From contig CAXNAA020000054.1 in the NCBI GenBank assembly GCA_964200075.2, positions 1 through 30,994 on the forward strand: 30,994 bases of DNA. Reading direction: 5' to 3'. Below are positions 19,953 through 30,749 of this stretch, piece by piece. How positions within the stretch are numbered: the stretch's first letter is position 1; every line of letters begins with the position of its first letter. The notes beneath the pieces are model-generated. The model was not told the origin of the DNA and did not search any database. It saw nothing but the letters and a program-made list of their open reading frames with translations. Made by a program: the position numbers and the translations under genes. This stretch comes from Sphacelaria rigidula. Taxonomy: Eukaryota > Phaeophyceae > Sphacelariales.

Positions 19953-21642
19953 AATCGTATCGTTCGAAACAGTGCGATTGAGTGTTGGCGGTCGGTACAG
20001 GGATTTTCATTTCAGCGCGACAGTCCCTCGTGCCACGAAGCTGTTCTGGCGAATGGGCTCACCGGCTCATTGAACCGTGGTGCTACACGTGATGGGCACA
20101 GGAAACGGGACGTCTCAGTGCTGATACCGTGGGATTCCATGGTACCTTGTCGTGTTGGCTTCCGTACCATGCATGCACCGCTTGCCAGGCTGTGCATACA
20201 TCCTCATCTACCCTGCGGGGGTTCGCCACCGTGCGACACGCCTCTCGACAGTTACTGATTTTCATCTTGTCAAGTATTCGGGTTCTGTGCACACCCGCTG
20301 TGCAGGCTACCCGTCGACACTCTTCTGATTTGTCGTCCACCTCCCGTCTCCTCCGGCACTCTCTCATTGTGTGTTGTTCATGTACCAGGTACACGCTGGA
20401 GCTGATCAATCGCAGGGAGACCCTGGCGTCGGTGCTGGGCCAAGGTTGCGAAGCGTGAATCTACCCGTGAGGCTGCTGTTACGCGGGAGACGGGAATACA
20501 TTTTTGACGTGAAAGGAAGGCCCGTCCATGATAGCCGTACACGATGCCAATTTTGGCGTGTATGAGTTACTGTGTGCCCAGGTACTTGGATGTGAGGAGA
20601 GGTCCAGTGCGTGCTGCAAAAAAAACGCCGCGAGCTTTGCTCGCATGTGTTGTTTGCCTGTTTTTTTGTTTTATGTTTTACCCTCGCCTCCATCAGTATT
20701 GCAGTGAGCAGCGTGTACTGTCAACTGACAGCTGTAACTGTGTTCCCTTTCATAATTCATCGATTCCGAAATTCGTGCTTTGGCGCGAATAGGGTAGTGG
20801 ATGCTGTTAGAGTTCGCGCATAGAGGGAGTAGGTGGATGTGAAGGCATCGTGATGTGCTGCAATTGTCCCCACCCCACCCCACCCGCCCCTCTTTAGCCT
20901 TTATAATTTCGTTTGAAGGTGGTGAGCAGCTTGAATGCGTTGTTGTTCTCACAATTCGCGGGTTGCACCCCTCATAGTCTACGCGAGTTCTTCGTGAAAT
21001 AAACGGGGGTACTGTACTTCCAAGAGTTTTGCGTGGACGGTGAGATCGGGGTCCTCAGAGTGCTGGTAGCCCGCAGGGTTCGTTAGCCTGCCAAGCACAT
21101 ATTTTTTGCTCAATCCAGCGCCTCACGCTGCCAATTCGAGTTCTGCCAACGCATGCTGCTTGTGAAGGATATCCTCCGGAGCCTCATTCGCTAGGCTCTT
21201 CATAATACGCCTTGGGATACGGTCAAGATGTAGTTTATTTTTTATTCAATAATATGCCAACCATGCATTATTTGGTGACGAGCTCGTGTAAACCCCCTTT
21301 TTCTGACGAGTTGTCAATGGCATGGGGTAGCTTGGTCCTCTTGGCGTGTTTTTTATTTTGTCTTTTCGTGCCGAATTCCTGTTTGATGTTTCCCTTGTGT
21401 ACGAGTATTGAACGTCTGTCGCCCATGACAAGCAACGAAGTCCTTGGGTCCTCCTTTTTTTTTGGTGAGAGGGTATCTTCATGCAGGAGCTCGGGTCAAC
21501 TCGTTGCGGCGTGTCGAGCTCGTGTTCCCACGTTTTGGAGTGGTGTTCGTAGTGCATGCCGGCGTGCACTTGTATCGGAGTACTTATGTACATAAGCTTT
21601 TGACTCGCTAAAAAGTTCGAGGCATGTATTAATATGGAGGAT
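19953..21642. other. Intergenic, no gene supported
   Basis: Open frames up to 140 codons exist on both strands, but none has a recognisable domain, transit peptide or splice partner. A C-rich stretch near 20870 and T runs near 21240 and 21455 are the only compositional features. Confidence 0.4.
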
Positions 21643-21661
21643 ATATATATATATATATATA
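21643..21661. repeat. (AT)n microsatellite
   Basis: An alternating AT run of about ten units, followed by ACATACACATAC. Confidence 0.9.
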
Positions 21662-21988
21662 CATACACATACTGTATCGTGCCGTCTCTTGCACAAGGCT
21701 TGGGTCAGTTTTTCGAGTGTGCAATAAAAGCGCTGAGAAGCAGTCGTTGAATGTTTTCAAGAACTCCCGTACTTCGTCATAGCGCGCGGGCCTGTCTGTC
21801 GCATACGTTGAAGGTGATTGCTGCCCGCTACTGCATAGCACTTCCAAGCAATGCCGGAAAAACTTGACCAGATACTTTCTCAATAATGAGTTGGCAGATT
21901 AAGTAGGGAATGACTTGTGAGTGAAGAGTTGCACGTACCATTTTTTTTACCCGGCCGTTTGGACGGCGAAGTGGTCATTCTGAGTCTC

Positions 21989-22108
21989 ATGTCTGCCGAT
22001 GAGGGCATGGGTGTGACTTGATTTATTTGCACAAAATCTCCGGCAGGCATGTCTGCCGATGAGGGCATTGGTGTGACTTGATTTCATTACACAAAACCTC
22101 CTGCAGGC
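21989..22108. repeat. 60-bp tandem duplication, two copies
   Basis: CATGTCTGCCGATGAGGGCA at 21989 recurs at 22049, an exact 60-bp period. Each unit continues GGTGTGACTTGATTT, ACACAAAA and GCAGGCA. The second half is more diverged than the first. There is no coding content. Confidence 0.9.
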
Positions 22109-24142
22109 AATCAAAATCCCGAAACCTTCAGAAAGAGTTGACGAGGCCTCGATTTTTAATTTTATTTGGGGGGGGAGGGGGGAGCGAGTACAATCAATCC
22201 AAGTGGTTGAGGTACTAGACGTGGTCAGACCTCTGAAGCTGGTGTTGGTTCACTTGTTGGAGAGGAGTTTGGTTTTGGACTTGAAGCAAGGGTTTACACT
22301 GTTTTCAAGGAGTTGCTATGTGTCGACCGCGAGTGATTCAAGTCATGAACATTGAGATGGATGAGTGAAGGAAAAACAGCATCTTGTGGGGCGGCTGAGT
22401 TTCGGTGTTGGTAGCTGCCTTGAGACTCTGCCGCAACCCCCAAAAAGGGTGTATACTTGCTGCTGTCAAAATTTCAGCGTCCAACTCCTAATATCACGCC
22501 GTGCGTCGCCTGAGCGAGATTCGCACCTACTCTTGGCTGGCCCAGCTCGTATACTTCACTACTACTGTACAGCGCAGTACTGCATAACTTTCCGTGGTGC
22601 TGACGATATACCTCTAAAAAACACGGAAAGCACGTGAGCTATGCAGGTAACAAGTCTTTTACAGGTCTACAAGACACCAGTATTTCTGTTGGACCCTCAC
22701 AGAAAGTGGTCGATATTGATTTTTGCCATATCTTCTACCCCTCCCCAGTCAGCGATTTGCTCGACCAAAATATACGGACGTCCCGTATTTTTCTAGACCA
22801 AAGGCCTGTTTGTCAAACCCAGCAGCTTCCAGACATAACAGGAAACGTTTCGAGGCAATATACGGACTCAGCATTTTTAGTTCCTTCCGAGTCGTTACGG
22901 ATTGCTCACAGCTCAGGCAGAGCTGGCGGACAGACGGTTGATTCCTCGAGACAGACCACAAGAAGACTCGTCTCAAGGAAGAGGGAGAGTTGAAAAGTGT
23001 GGCGAAAACAAAAGGCGACGCCCAGGCATCATTTCATCATTTTGGATCCCTGTACAATTTGGTCATCTTCCTCCAGCAATTTTACTACTTCGCCCTCAGT
23101 TTTCTGTGTGTCCAGCCTTTCCATAGAAAAAAAAATCCAGGCACAAATCCTTCCCCCGTCCCTGCCTTGCCGTTCAAGAGGTTTTCGGGGTACGGCGACG
23201 GGAGCAACTTGCTACGGCATTCCTCGAGGAGTGAGTGTTGTTCGACGGTAGGGGGACACTATTTTTTTGCTGAGGCTCTTCACTTTTCTCTCGATGACAA
23301 ACGTCTGGGCCTTGCTGCGCAGCCTCAGAAAAATTTTGAACTAAAAAGTGCACCCGTACGGTAGCATCACTCCGATGTACATGTACTGTGTAATTATATA
23401 ATCATAATCATGTGCCGAAACGTTATCCCCCATGTACTTGTTAAGATACCGATTGACTGCTGAGCTAAACAGCCAGCGCCTCGTACATCATATGGCCAAT
23501 CATATGGATCATCGTCGACGTTATCATTTATTTGATCCGCGGCAAATTGAGCCGTGGTCACAACAGACATACATACCTAACCAAGGCAAACAGAGAAACC
23601 ACACACACACGTGCTAAGGAGGACTTGAAAGCAAGGGACATATTTAAAAGGGAGAGGAGGAAACCGAACAGAAATAGGAGACAAAAAAAGGGGGACAAAA
23701 GGAGACGAAGAAAAGCATGATGCCAATAAGATCCAGTACCGGTCCGGAGGAAAACCCTGGCAGGCACCTGGCAAGACTTTAGCTCAGATTTCCCTCTTTG
23801 CTCTCGATCACCTTGTTGCAATCACATGTTTTTCGACTGCTTGAATACAAATAAATCCCGCGGCTTAGCCCTCTCCGCGACCTCCTCATCCACCTCGCAC
23901 TTCATCCATGAAGCAATATTCTACCCTGAATCCTCACCCCGCTTGCCCTCTCGGACCACCACACCCACCTCACGTGAGTCGTAGGGGGCGGTTAACAACC
24001 GGCGGAACCCCCTGTATGGTGGGGAATCGATTTTTTTTACTGTACCGTAGGTGAAAATTGAATTCCATACTGGGACCATGTCCTGTACGCCGACAGACAC
24101 ACGCAAAATGAACGAAGAGCTTATTACGAACTCACAAGTTCA
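22109..24142. other. Intergenic, no gene supported
   Basis: A G run lies near 22168-22185. A 20-bp word CTTGGCTGGCCCAGCTCGTA at about 22534 also occurs at about 9252. The segment GGTTGATTCCTCGAGAC near 22937, followed by ACTCGTCTCAAGGAAG, resembles about 26592-26630. 23600-23720 is purine-rich (GA/AG), giving Lys/Arg-rich frames that are not believed. Confidence 0.4.
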
Positions 24143-24535
24143 TCACGTACACAACAGTAGGGACGCCAAATTCGAGCTCACAACAAATACGTGGCCGAGT
24201 ACGAATATGCATACAAGACTCTCGCTACCTCTGCTGTTCTGTTGTCTCTCCAAGTCGCCCATTATTGTTAGGACCCCCCCCCCTCTATCATCGGCGACGC
24301 TGGACTTGTACCTCCTACGCATCGCTCTGTACTTGCTAAGCCTAGAGAGCGCTTCAATGTCCCTCACAACCCGTCTACCTCGAGCAACAGCGCGTTTGAT
24401 TTCTATTTCGTCCTTGAGCGCGGCGTTTTGCCGGAACGCCTCCATCGCCTTGTCCTTGACAAATCGCTCTCCTGAAGGATGTCGTCGGGCGGCGAGTACG
24501 AACCTCTTGCACAGGTCACGCACTAGTGGGTGCAT
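24143..24535 (-). CDS. ETFRF1: LYR-motif protein close to ETFRF1 (LYRM5)
   Basis: The minus-strand frame starts MHPLVRDLCKRFVLAARRHP and continues FVKDKAMEAFRQNAALKDE, EIKRAVARGRRVVRDIEAL, then SKYRAMRRRYKSS. This is the full-length pattern of the LYRM5/ETFRF1 branch of the Complex1_LYR superfamily: a start-proximal LYR/LYK helix, the conserved Phe near FR.N, a basic middle helix and the diagnostic KYRAM(R/K).RY tail. Known members are small mitochondrial-matrix proteins that bind the mitochondrial acyl carrier protein, and ETFRF1 regulates the electron transfer flavoprotein. The LYR tripeptide is LCK here. After residue about 80 the frame runs on for about 50 residues through a run of ten C (plus strand, 24274-24283) that gives DDRGGGVL. 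This tail is not part of the family and could reflect a homopolymer length error. The gene is divergent from the gene at 25142. Confidence 0.72.
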   Translation of the reverse strand: MHPLVRDLCKRFVLAARRHPSGERFVKDKAMEAFRQNAALKDEIEIKRAVARGRRVVRDIEALSRLSKYRAMRRRYKSSVADDRGGGVLTIMGDLERQQNSRGSESLVCIFVLGHVFVVSSNLASLLLCT

Positions 24536-25141
24536 CTTACTGTAGTTTTTTCAGTCGATTGTTGTTTGTTTCGGGTGGGCGATACCCTCTATAGTCAGGT
24601 TTCGAGCAAGCGCGTGTTCCTCACAGGAAACCGATGTAGTAGCAACTTGGTAGTCGAGTGCTGTTGCTGCTGTTTTGTCGAGCGAGATGTGCACAGTATC
24701 TTCCACACGGTCACGAGCTCAGTGTTGTCACGTTAATATAGGTTATACTCCAAACATGTCAATTATCGCCGACACCGTCTTCAGTCCGTTCTACGCTGTG
24801 CCACGTTGTCGGGTGCAGTGTGTAACTGCTCAGATATGTATGTTTTGCCTGTTCTGGTTATCTTCCTACCGACATGCCATGTTCAAGCGTGGTCGACCGC
24901 GATGTGGTCGACCGCATCTCGCAGGCAGCACATGAGGGCGGTAAGTTGACCTTGCACAGGCTCTCCTCGGTACCAACACAATGCACATGACGACGCAGAG
25001 CAGCAATTGCAGTTGTGTATCTGCAGTGTTGATCATTGCCTCACGGACCATGTACACGAATGCTTGTAGCGCTGTATCATATTACTGTGAGAGTGGTGAA
25101 GCAGCACAGCGATAGTAACTTGAAAACTTCCGACGCTCGTC
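24536..25141. promoter_or_regulatory. Divergent intergenic region between the LYR gene and the plus-strand spliced gene
   Basis: About 600 bp separates the two divergent genes and should hold both promoters and probably the missing first exon of the plus-strand gene. GTGGTCGACCGC is repeated 15 bp apart at about 24892 and 24907, followed by GGGCG then GTAAGT, a good splice donor at 24939. The frame into that donor, from ATG at 24878, reads MPCSSVVDRDVVDRISQAAH and could be a small exon. No core promoter motif is asserted. Confidence 0.3.
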
Positions 25142-28100
25142 ATGTGTTCTCTATATCCGTCTGTCACGCTGGATTCTCAGCTGCAGCAACGCGAAGTCTG
25201 CATGAGCTCGTCTAGCAGCATGGAAACAAGCTCTACACGAGGCGAGTGGCTGCGAAAAACCGCCGGGGCAGGAGCGGTGGCTGCTATCGGCCTATCATCT
25301 TCTTTGCTCGCGAATCCCACACGATCAATGGCAGCCGTGGTGGCCGTCGATGCTCCGTCCGTGTGGGCACCTGAGGTGAGTTTGTGAGGACGAGCTAGAG
25401 TAGCTATGACGGTAAATAACACCCCCTTCTCCCGACCCTTTTAAATTGTAGGTTTCACTTTCAGTTAAGCCACTTAGATATCCAGAGTTGCTGATCTCTG
25501 AGTGTACCGCAATTGCGCATAAAAATGTGCCCAATGCATGATCGTTGGGCTACTTACCTCTGTATTGACATCATGTACCCTTTGATATCAGGCATCGCAC
25601 CGTGTCCTTCTCGCTCTCTTGAAGGTACCTGCCTGGCCCGTGTGCTACACCCTGGTTGTATCTTCCCCCCCCCTCCCCGCCCCCTCCTCCTCTCCGAGGG
25701 GGACGGGTCGATCTAAATTTTCCGAATTTTCCCGAGAAACTGAATCCTGTCCTCCCTCGAGGTTTTCTATGTATCGATACATGTCTACTTTCTATACCAA
25801 CCGGTCGGTCCACATACATTTCTCGCTCGGTTGCGACCGGGTCGACAGCGAACAAAGAAAGATCGACAGCAGTACTCTACCTTCCATGGGGGCGCCAGTA
25901 TGGCTAATCTATTTTTTTCTTGTCAATTTCCGTGCGCCAAAATTATTCGAGACGAGTTTCGCTATTTGCCTATTCCCTCTCCGTGCCATTCAGTGGGTAC
26001 TGGCAGTTTCTGACCCTTTGCCGAAGACCCCTTTTGCGCACAGTTATGGTTCCATCTGTGCCCGTACACGCGTGTGTGCGGCAGGGTAATCCGACGGCGG
26101 CGGCATCCTGGTTTCCATTGTTGAAGAAATGCTATAAAGCATTAGAAGGTAAGCGTGTTCCTTGACGGGCGGGGTGAGCTTGTAGCCCATTGGGACTCCG
26201 ACCATGACGTCAAGTCTATCAGATTTGTGACCGTCGGAGCTCACGACCATCCAAATGAGGTCTTGATACGGATGGTTCGCCTTGCCGATAAATTTGGGAA
26301 GCAAGAGCTTTTTTCTGTGGTAGTAGGGCGTTTTTGTCTCCCTCGGTACATCAATATATAATGCTGCAAAGTGAATCTAACGTAAAAATAGCTTGACACG
26401 TGCTGAAACAGCATCGTACAAGGCTGTTGTGGTCCTCATGAACCGTTAATGAAATGAAAAATGTCGCCATGCAACAACACAGTTGAGTAGTTGTTGTTCA
26501 GTGAAATATTTTCACTGCAGTCGACAAGCTACGGGAGTGCTGATCCAGTTCTTGATAGTGAAAATGCAAGGCAAGTATCAGGAGAGAGATAGGTTGATCC
26601 CTCGAGACTTTGCACTCGTCCCGAGGAAGGAGGGGCGGAGGTAAATCTCCGATCACGTGAGAGGCAAAGGTGTACGTTTGACCGACATCACAAGGCCGCC
26701 ATCGCTAATTAACCTGTCTACTACCGTGTACGTCCCCCCCCCCCCCCCCCCCCCCCTACCAACCACCCCCCCCCTCCCCCCCCGCCCGGTGCCTCCGAAC
26801 CCCCCCCCCCCCCCCCCCCCGCCCCCCNNNNNNNNNNGGCAAAGGTGTTCCTTTTCCCGACACCCCAAGCCCCCCCCTCCTAATTACCCTGTCCACCCCC
26901 GTGTCCCCCCCCCCCCCCCCCCTTCTCAATGTACAACACATCTCGGCGCTTCACGCTTGGCGATTGATTGCGAACCTGGTCCGGCAGCACTCGACGTGCT
27001 TCGTCCCGGCTTTGTAGAGATGCGAGGTCAATGATGATATGACTACGGCATGCAAGATCATGAGTACACCCCTTAACGCTTGCGCAACCGTTGATGGGAA
27101 AATGACGAATTAGAATTGACGTTTTTTTTGTCAAGATACGGTTGTTTTTCTGCAATTGTTGATGATGCAACCCACCAAAACGGTGCACCACTCTATGTCC
27201 AAGTATACCAATATGACCCATTCGTGCACCGAACTCGAAACTGACGTTTTCCCGGTGACAAAAGCTCGTATATGGGAGTTTGTACTGTTTTTCGCGAGTT
27301 TCAAAATGGTGAATGTACAATAAAGGCTTAGTCCTGGAATGCCGTATCGCGGTATTGCTTAGAGGTAGAAACATAGCGGGTGCATCACGATATCTGAATA
27401 AGCCATTGCTATGGTATTCGTTTTTCCACCCTCAGATGTACTGGAAAATTGGGACAAATTGGCGGCGCGGCAAGACGGAGACGCGATCAGACGATTGATT
27501 GGAACAATCGGCGTTTCCAGCCCTTTATCCTCCTTGCGAAAAGCTTTCGTTAGTGTCAGAGACGCCGAGGAAGAGTCGGTGAGGGATAGTGCAGCTATTT
27601 GCTAACGCCGAAGGGAAGGGAGAAACGCGGGCGTAGGGGCGGCTACCCTGGATATACCATGGCTGAACACAAAATTGAGCTCAGATTTGTCGTTGAGGAG
27701 GGTGCACTGGGCTGTTGCGGGGCTGAGGTGTTCGGTTCTTATCTGGCGGAACACACGCGATCGCGACGCTTTTCTCAGAAGAGCTAATGAATATCCGAGG
27801 ATGAACGGAGTTAGGGAGCGGGTGGGGGAGAAGGAGTTGCATAGTCGCAATCGTCTTATAAATCCAGACACGTTAGGTACCCTATTGCCCGTGCTTACCA
27901 CTTACTCCTGCGGCGCAAGTACAGATCTAAGTACACCCATTGAAATGAGATATATAAGTGAACGCTTCATCCTTTCAACAAGGCCCCGGTGCCGTAACGA
28001 TAGGGTGGAACCTGATCCGTCGTATCGGCAAAAACGTGAAGGTAACACGCCGGCCTAACCGCGAAGACAGCTTGGGTCCATAGGTGGGTGCCAATTTCCA

Positions 28101-29071
28101 ACCACATGGCAACAATGTTGATGCCATAAAATGCATGTCCGCACGAAGATACGACATTTCCTCAATCACTGCCCAGGGTCAATCACTCACACCGAGGTAC
28201 TCAAACATGCCACCGAGGCTCACATCCTGCAGCAGTGCTGTCAGCGCTTGAGCATGCACGCATCGAGAGTCTAGCTCTTGAAAAGGTGACGCTGAAGTCG
28301 TGTGAAATCAAAACAAAAAATGTGTAGAATTCAGAGAGGTCTGAAAAGGTCTGGAGGTGGGCATTATCCAAAAATATTCATGGCGAGCAAGGCATCATTG
28401 CACCTGCGCGTGTTGCTGCACGTAGGCCGTGGTGGGTGACCGAAGCCCGAACTTGGACCCGTTGGTGAAACGTCTCGATACGGGTGGGAGTCCCCTCCCT
28501 CTCCTCCAAAGTTGGGTGTGCGTCTCCAAAACCTATTCACGTGATCCGGCGGTGCTTCGTCCGACATGTGCTGAGTACTCTTGTGTCTCCTAAAAGCAGA
28601 GCGAAAAGCAGCCGAACCCTTTGAGTGTCAACGTGGGTAGGATATACGGCTTCGAAATCTCGCGCATAGCACGTTCGGCCGTGGCGCCATGCGATCGACA
28701 CAAGAATCGAACAAGGATACGAAGAAAAAAAACAAGGCCGGAGTTGTTGTTCTGCTTGTCTTGAATCACGCTGAGCGGCCTGTAGCGGGGTTGCAACCGC
28801 AAGCCAGCGAATCACCGCCGCACATGGTTTGCTTGTGCGGTCCGGGAGCCTCAACTCAGCCCGGTCCCTACCATCATCTATCTTCCCTTGGATCGTGTTT
28901 TGTACGTCCATCGTGCAGCAAGGAGATATCGAAGTCATCGAATTTGTGGAAGCTTACATGGAGGTTTTGACGGCACTCGGAGACGCGGAAAATGACCTCT
29001 ACTCGGCCAACTTCGCAGAGTACGCCGGCGGTGGCGGCATGAAGGCGAGCAAAAATAACAAAACACTGTAG
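25142..29071 (+). CDS. Spliced gene (at least four exons), probable plastid thylakoid-lumen helical protein
   Basis: Exons are 25142-25375, 26085-26148, 27436-27578 and 28919-29071. The donors are GAG then GTGAGT, GAAG then GTAAGC, and TCG then GTGAGG; the acceptors are GGCAG, CCTCAG and GTGCAG. The phases (0, 1, 0) join perfectly and give about 197 residues. Exon 1 has Ser-rich sequence, RGEWLRKTAGAGAVAAIGL and a small-residue site PTRSMA, resembling a thylakoid-transfer signal. Mature helices include SWFPLLKKCYKALEDVLENW, DGDAIRRLIGTIGVSSPL and EVIEFVEAYMEVLTALGDAE, ending near SANFAEYAGGGG. By eye this is like small lumenal proteins of photosynthetic stramenopiles, with a PsbQ-like helical bundle; that comparison is tentative. 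No bipartite plastid leader (ER signal plus Phe-type transit motif) is seen, so an upstream exon is expected; the ATG at 25142 or 25202 is only the first available. An alternative 3' end uses a donor at 29068 (CT then GTAGAG) and an acceptor at 29141 or 29144, adding LDPTLAREVK in frame before a further GTAAGT donor at 29177. Confidence 0.65.
26663..26923. repeat. Poly-C tracts and 10-N gap inside intron 2
   Basis: Runs of C lie on both sides of the gap at 26828-26837. The sequence GGCAAAGGTGTACG at 26665, through CTAATTAACCTGTC and ACCGTGTACGTCCC, is repeated after the gap from 26838. There it reads GGCAAAGGTGTTCC, CTAATTACCCTGTCC and CCCGTGTCCCC, with nearly all differences being changes to C. 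This is probably one locus read twice, the second time with errors. It lies wholly in the intron between exons 26085-26148 and 27436-27578. Confidence 0.8.
27020..27073. repeat. Dispersed short repeat, copy 1 of 3
   Basis: TGCGAGGTCAATGATGAT is followed by ATGACTACGGCATGCAAGAT and CATGAGTACACCCC. Copies recur at about 30750-30816 and 30886-30940. It lies about 100 bp from the poly-C tract. Confidence 0.7.
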
Positions 29072-29850
29072 AGGTCCTTGAAGAGCAGTAGACATTCCAT
29101 GCATATACCATTCGAAAGTCGTGGGGCTACCTTAGTTCTAGTAGTCTTGATCCGACGCTCGCTCGTGAAGTCAAGGGTAAGTACCCGGGATGGTATTGGC
29201 CGATCTCCTTTGACTATACAATCGTGTCGAGGAAAGGGAAAGTACGACTATAGTGGTCAAACTTTGAAAGAAAATATTTTCGATTCGAAAGTGATTTTTT
29301 TTCAGGTTTTTCGGTTATCACGACTCATCACGGTTTTTCTTCGATCCCAAACTTCGGAAATCGAGAGAGATAATAACTCGCCATAAGTTTCAATACAAAA
29401 ATGGATTCTACGACAAGAGTTTTGAACGAGATGCGGACTCGCCGGTCTTGAGGGGCCCGACGAGTGTACAGCCCCCCCCGGTTCCTGCTCGCTGATATTT
29501 TCGGTCGACCGAACCGATCCAGACCGCTTTGATGAAAAATGATATGCCTTCAGTTTATCTTTTACCCCTATATTATTTCAGCTACAGCCGAAAGAAACGT
29601 GTTTTTGGCCTATATGCGTTCAATAACACCCCTCGGTAAACGGGGTTTTACTCTGTATCGTTCCGACAACACAAAATTGAGAAATGTGCCCCGAGGTCGA
29701 CTTGCTTCTTTTTCCAACGCTTACCGACTCTCACGTTCTCGAGTACAGGTGACAAATTGCCCGAGAAAAAATCTCGATTGAGTGAATACCATATTCAAAG
29801 GTTGACGACTGTACAAAAAATGAATAGATGGTATGCATGTACTAGAACGG
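29072..29850. other. 3' flank of the spliced gene; possible further exons, otherwise nothing
   Basis: Splice-like signals are present: GTAAGT at 29177, TTTTTTTTCAG near 29304, and TATTATTTCAG at about 29582. The last could lead into a frame starting ATAERNVFLAYMRSITPL, in phase with the donor at 29177. I cannot tell whether these are used. No independent gene or repeat is recognised. Confidence 0.3.
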
Positions 29851-29985
29851 TCGCCCCGGTGGCTCAGTCGGTAACCTCGAAACCTCCTCACGGTTGGGTC
29901 GTGGGTTCAAGTCTCGGATCGATCTGAGATTTTCCTCACACAATGCCCAACAGTTGAGAGCGACTATGCCGTGGGTACACAAAAT
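29848..29985 (+). mobile_element. tRNA-derived SINE head, family 2, with intact A and B boxes
   Basis: TGGCTCAGTCGG at 29860-29871 is an excellent polymerase III A box. GGGTTCAAGTC at 29903-29913 is a B-box match 32 bp downstream. The T and acceptor arms do not pair well, so this is not a functional tRNA gene. It shares its head with 10404-10462. It abuts the 3' end of the minus-strand family 1 SINE at 29990. Confidence 0.65.
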
Positions 29986-29989
29986 TCCA

Positions 29990-30240
29990 AGGGTCGGACA
30001 AATAATGCTTCGTCTGGAAATTACTTGGTTTTAGTATAATAACGAGTCGGCTTGTGACGAGTCGATCCCTAGGCTTTATTTCAGCATTGCAACCCAGGTA
30101 CACGCAGCCCAGACACGTGGAATGGCGCAAAGGTTGCGTGGATACCCCTTGGACCAGCGGTCAACTTTTTTGCTCCCTTTTGGGCAATCAAGACATCGTG
30201 AATTTGGTGATTTTGAGTCGTGATGATTTGTCCTAACCGT
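29990..30240 (-). mobile_element. tRNA-derived SINE, family 1, minus orientation
   Basis: The reverse complement matches 19688-19952 over most of its length. Shared blocks on the plus strand are CGGACAAATAA, CGTCTGGAAATTAC, AGTC.ATCC, TTTCAGC.TTGCA.CC, CACGTGGA, TTGCGTGGA, GGTCAACTTTT (GGACAACTTTT in the other copy), TTTGGTGATT and GATGATT.GTCC. The B box is mutated (GACTCAAAATCACC), so this copy is older or more decayed than the one at 19.7 kb. Confidence 0.72.
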
Positions 30241-30448
30241 GAAAATTCCGACTTCACGGTCGACGAGGGAAGGAACTGCTGAGCTCCTCTCGCGATGAAA
30301 AATAAAAGGCAAGCACCGCAGAAGGAAGGTGGAGTACTTGAACAAATAGCAAAGAAAAACTCCTGTGTTAGTCTTCTTCTTGTGTGACCCCGGCTGATGC
30401 GCTCACAGACACCGAAAGGTGTCGGCTGGCGTCCAGAATAGATGGGAT
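30241..30448. other. Intergenic, nothing recognised
   Basis: No coding or repeat signal apart from proximity to the (CA)n array. Confidence 0.35.
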
Positions 30449-30450
30449 GA

Positions 30451-30481
30451 CAACACACACACACACACACACACACACACA
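30451..30481. repeat. (CA)n microsatellite
   Basis: An uninterrupted run of about 15 CA units. Its complement gives the Cys-Val run seen in the minus-strand frame there. Confidence 0.95.
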
Positions 30482-30749
30482 TTCATGTGTCCTGCTCGTT
30501 TTGATTGATTCGATTGATTATCGCGCATAAACCGACCCCCCGAGGGATCCAGTTATGGTTAGTGGTCATCATCCACAAGATAGACGTACGTAGGTAAGGT
30601 AAACAAAAACGGAAACACTCGCGTTTGTCACTGCAATTTTTGTCAGGACTATATATGTGTCTATCGCTTGCTGCATTATTGATCAAAGCTGATTCGCTGC
30701 AGGGCAAAGAATCTTGCTCTTGGCAAAGTAAGTAGCACTGCGCAGACGG

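Noticed and set aside
23532-23720. Lys/Arg-rich small protein
   Set aside because: A purine-rich simple-sequence tract gives basic residues in any frame; no other support.
26657-27034. Proline-rich protein and glycine-rich minus-strand proteins around 26.7-26.9 kb
   Set aside because: Translations of poly-C/poly-G around an N gap, inside an intron of the spliced gene.
29860-29915. Possible functional tRNA gene
   Set aside because: The A and B boxes are good, but the T stem and acceptor stem do not pair and no convincing anticodon stem-loop exists; a related decayed copy exists at 10.4 kb. Called a SINE head.
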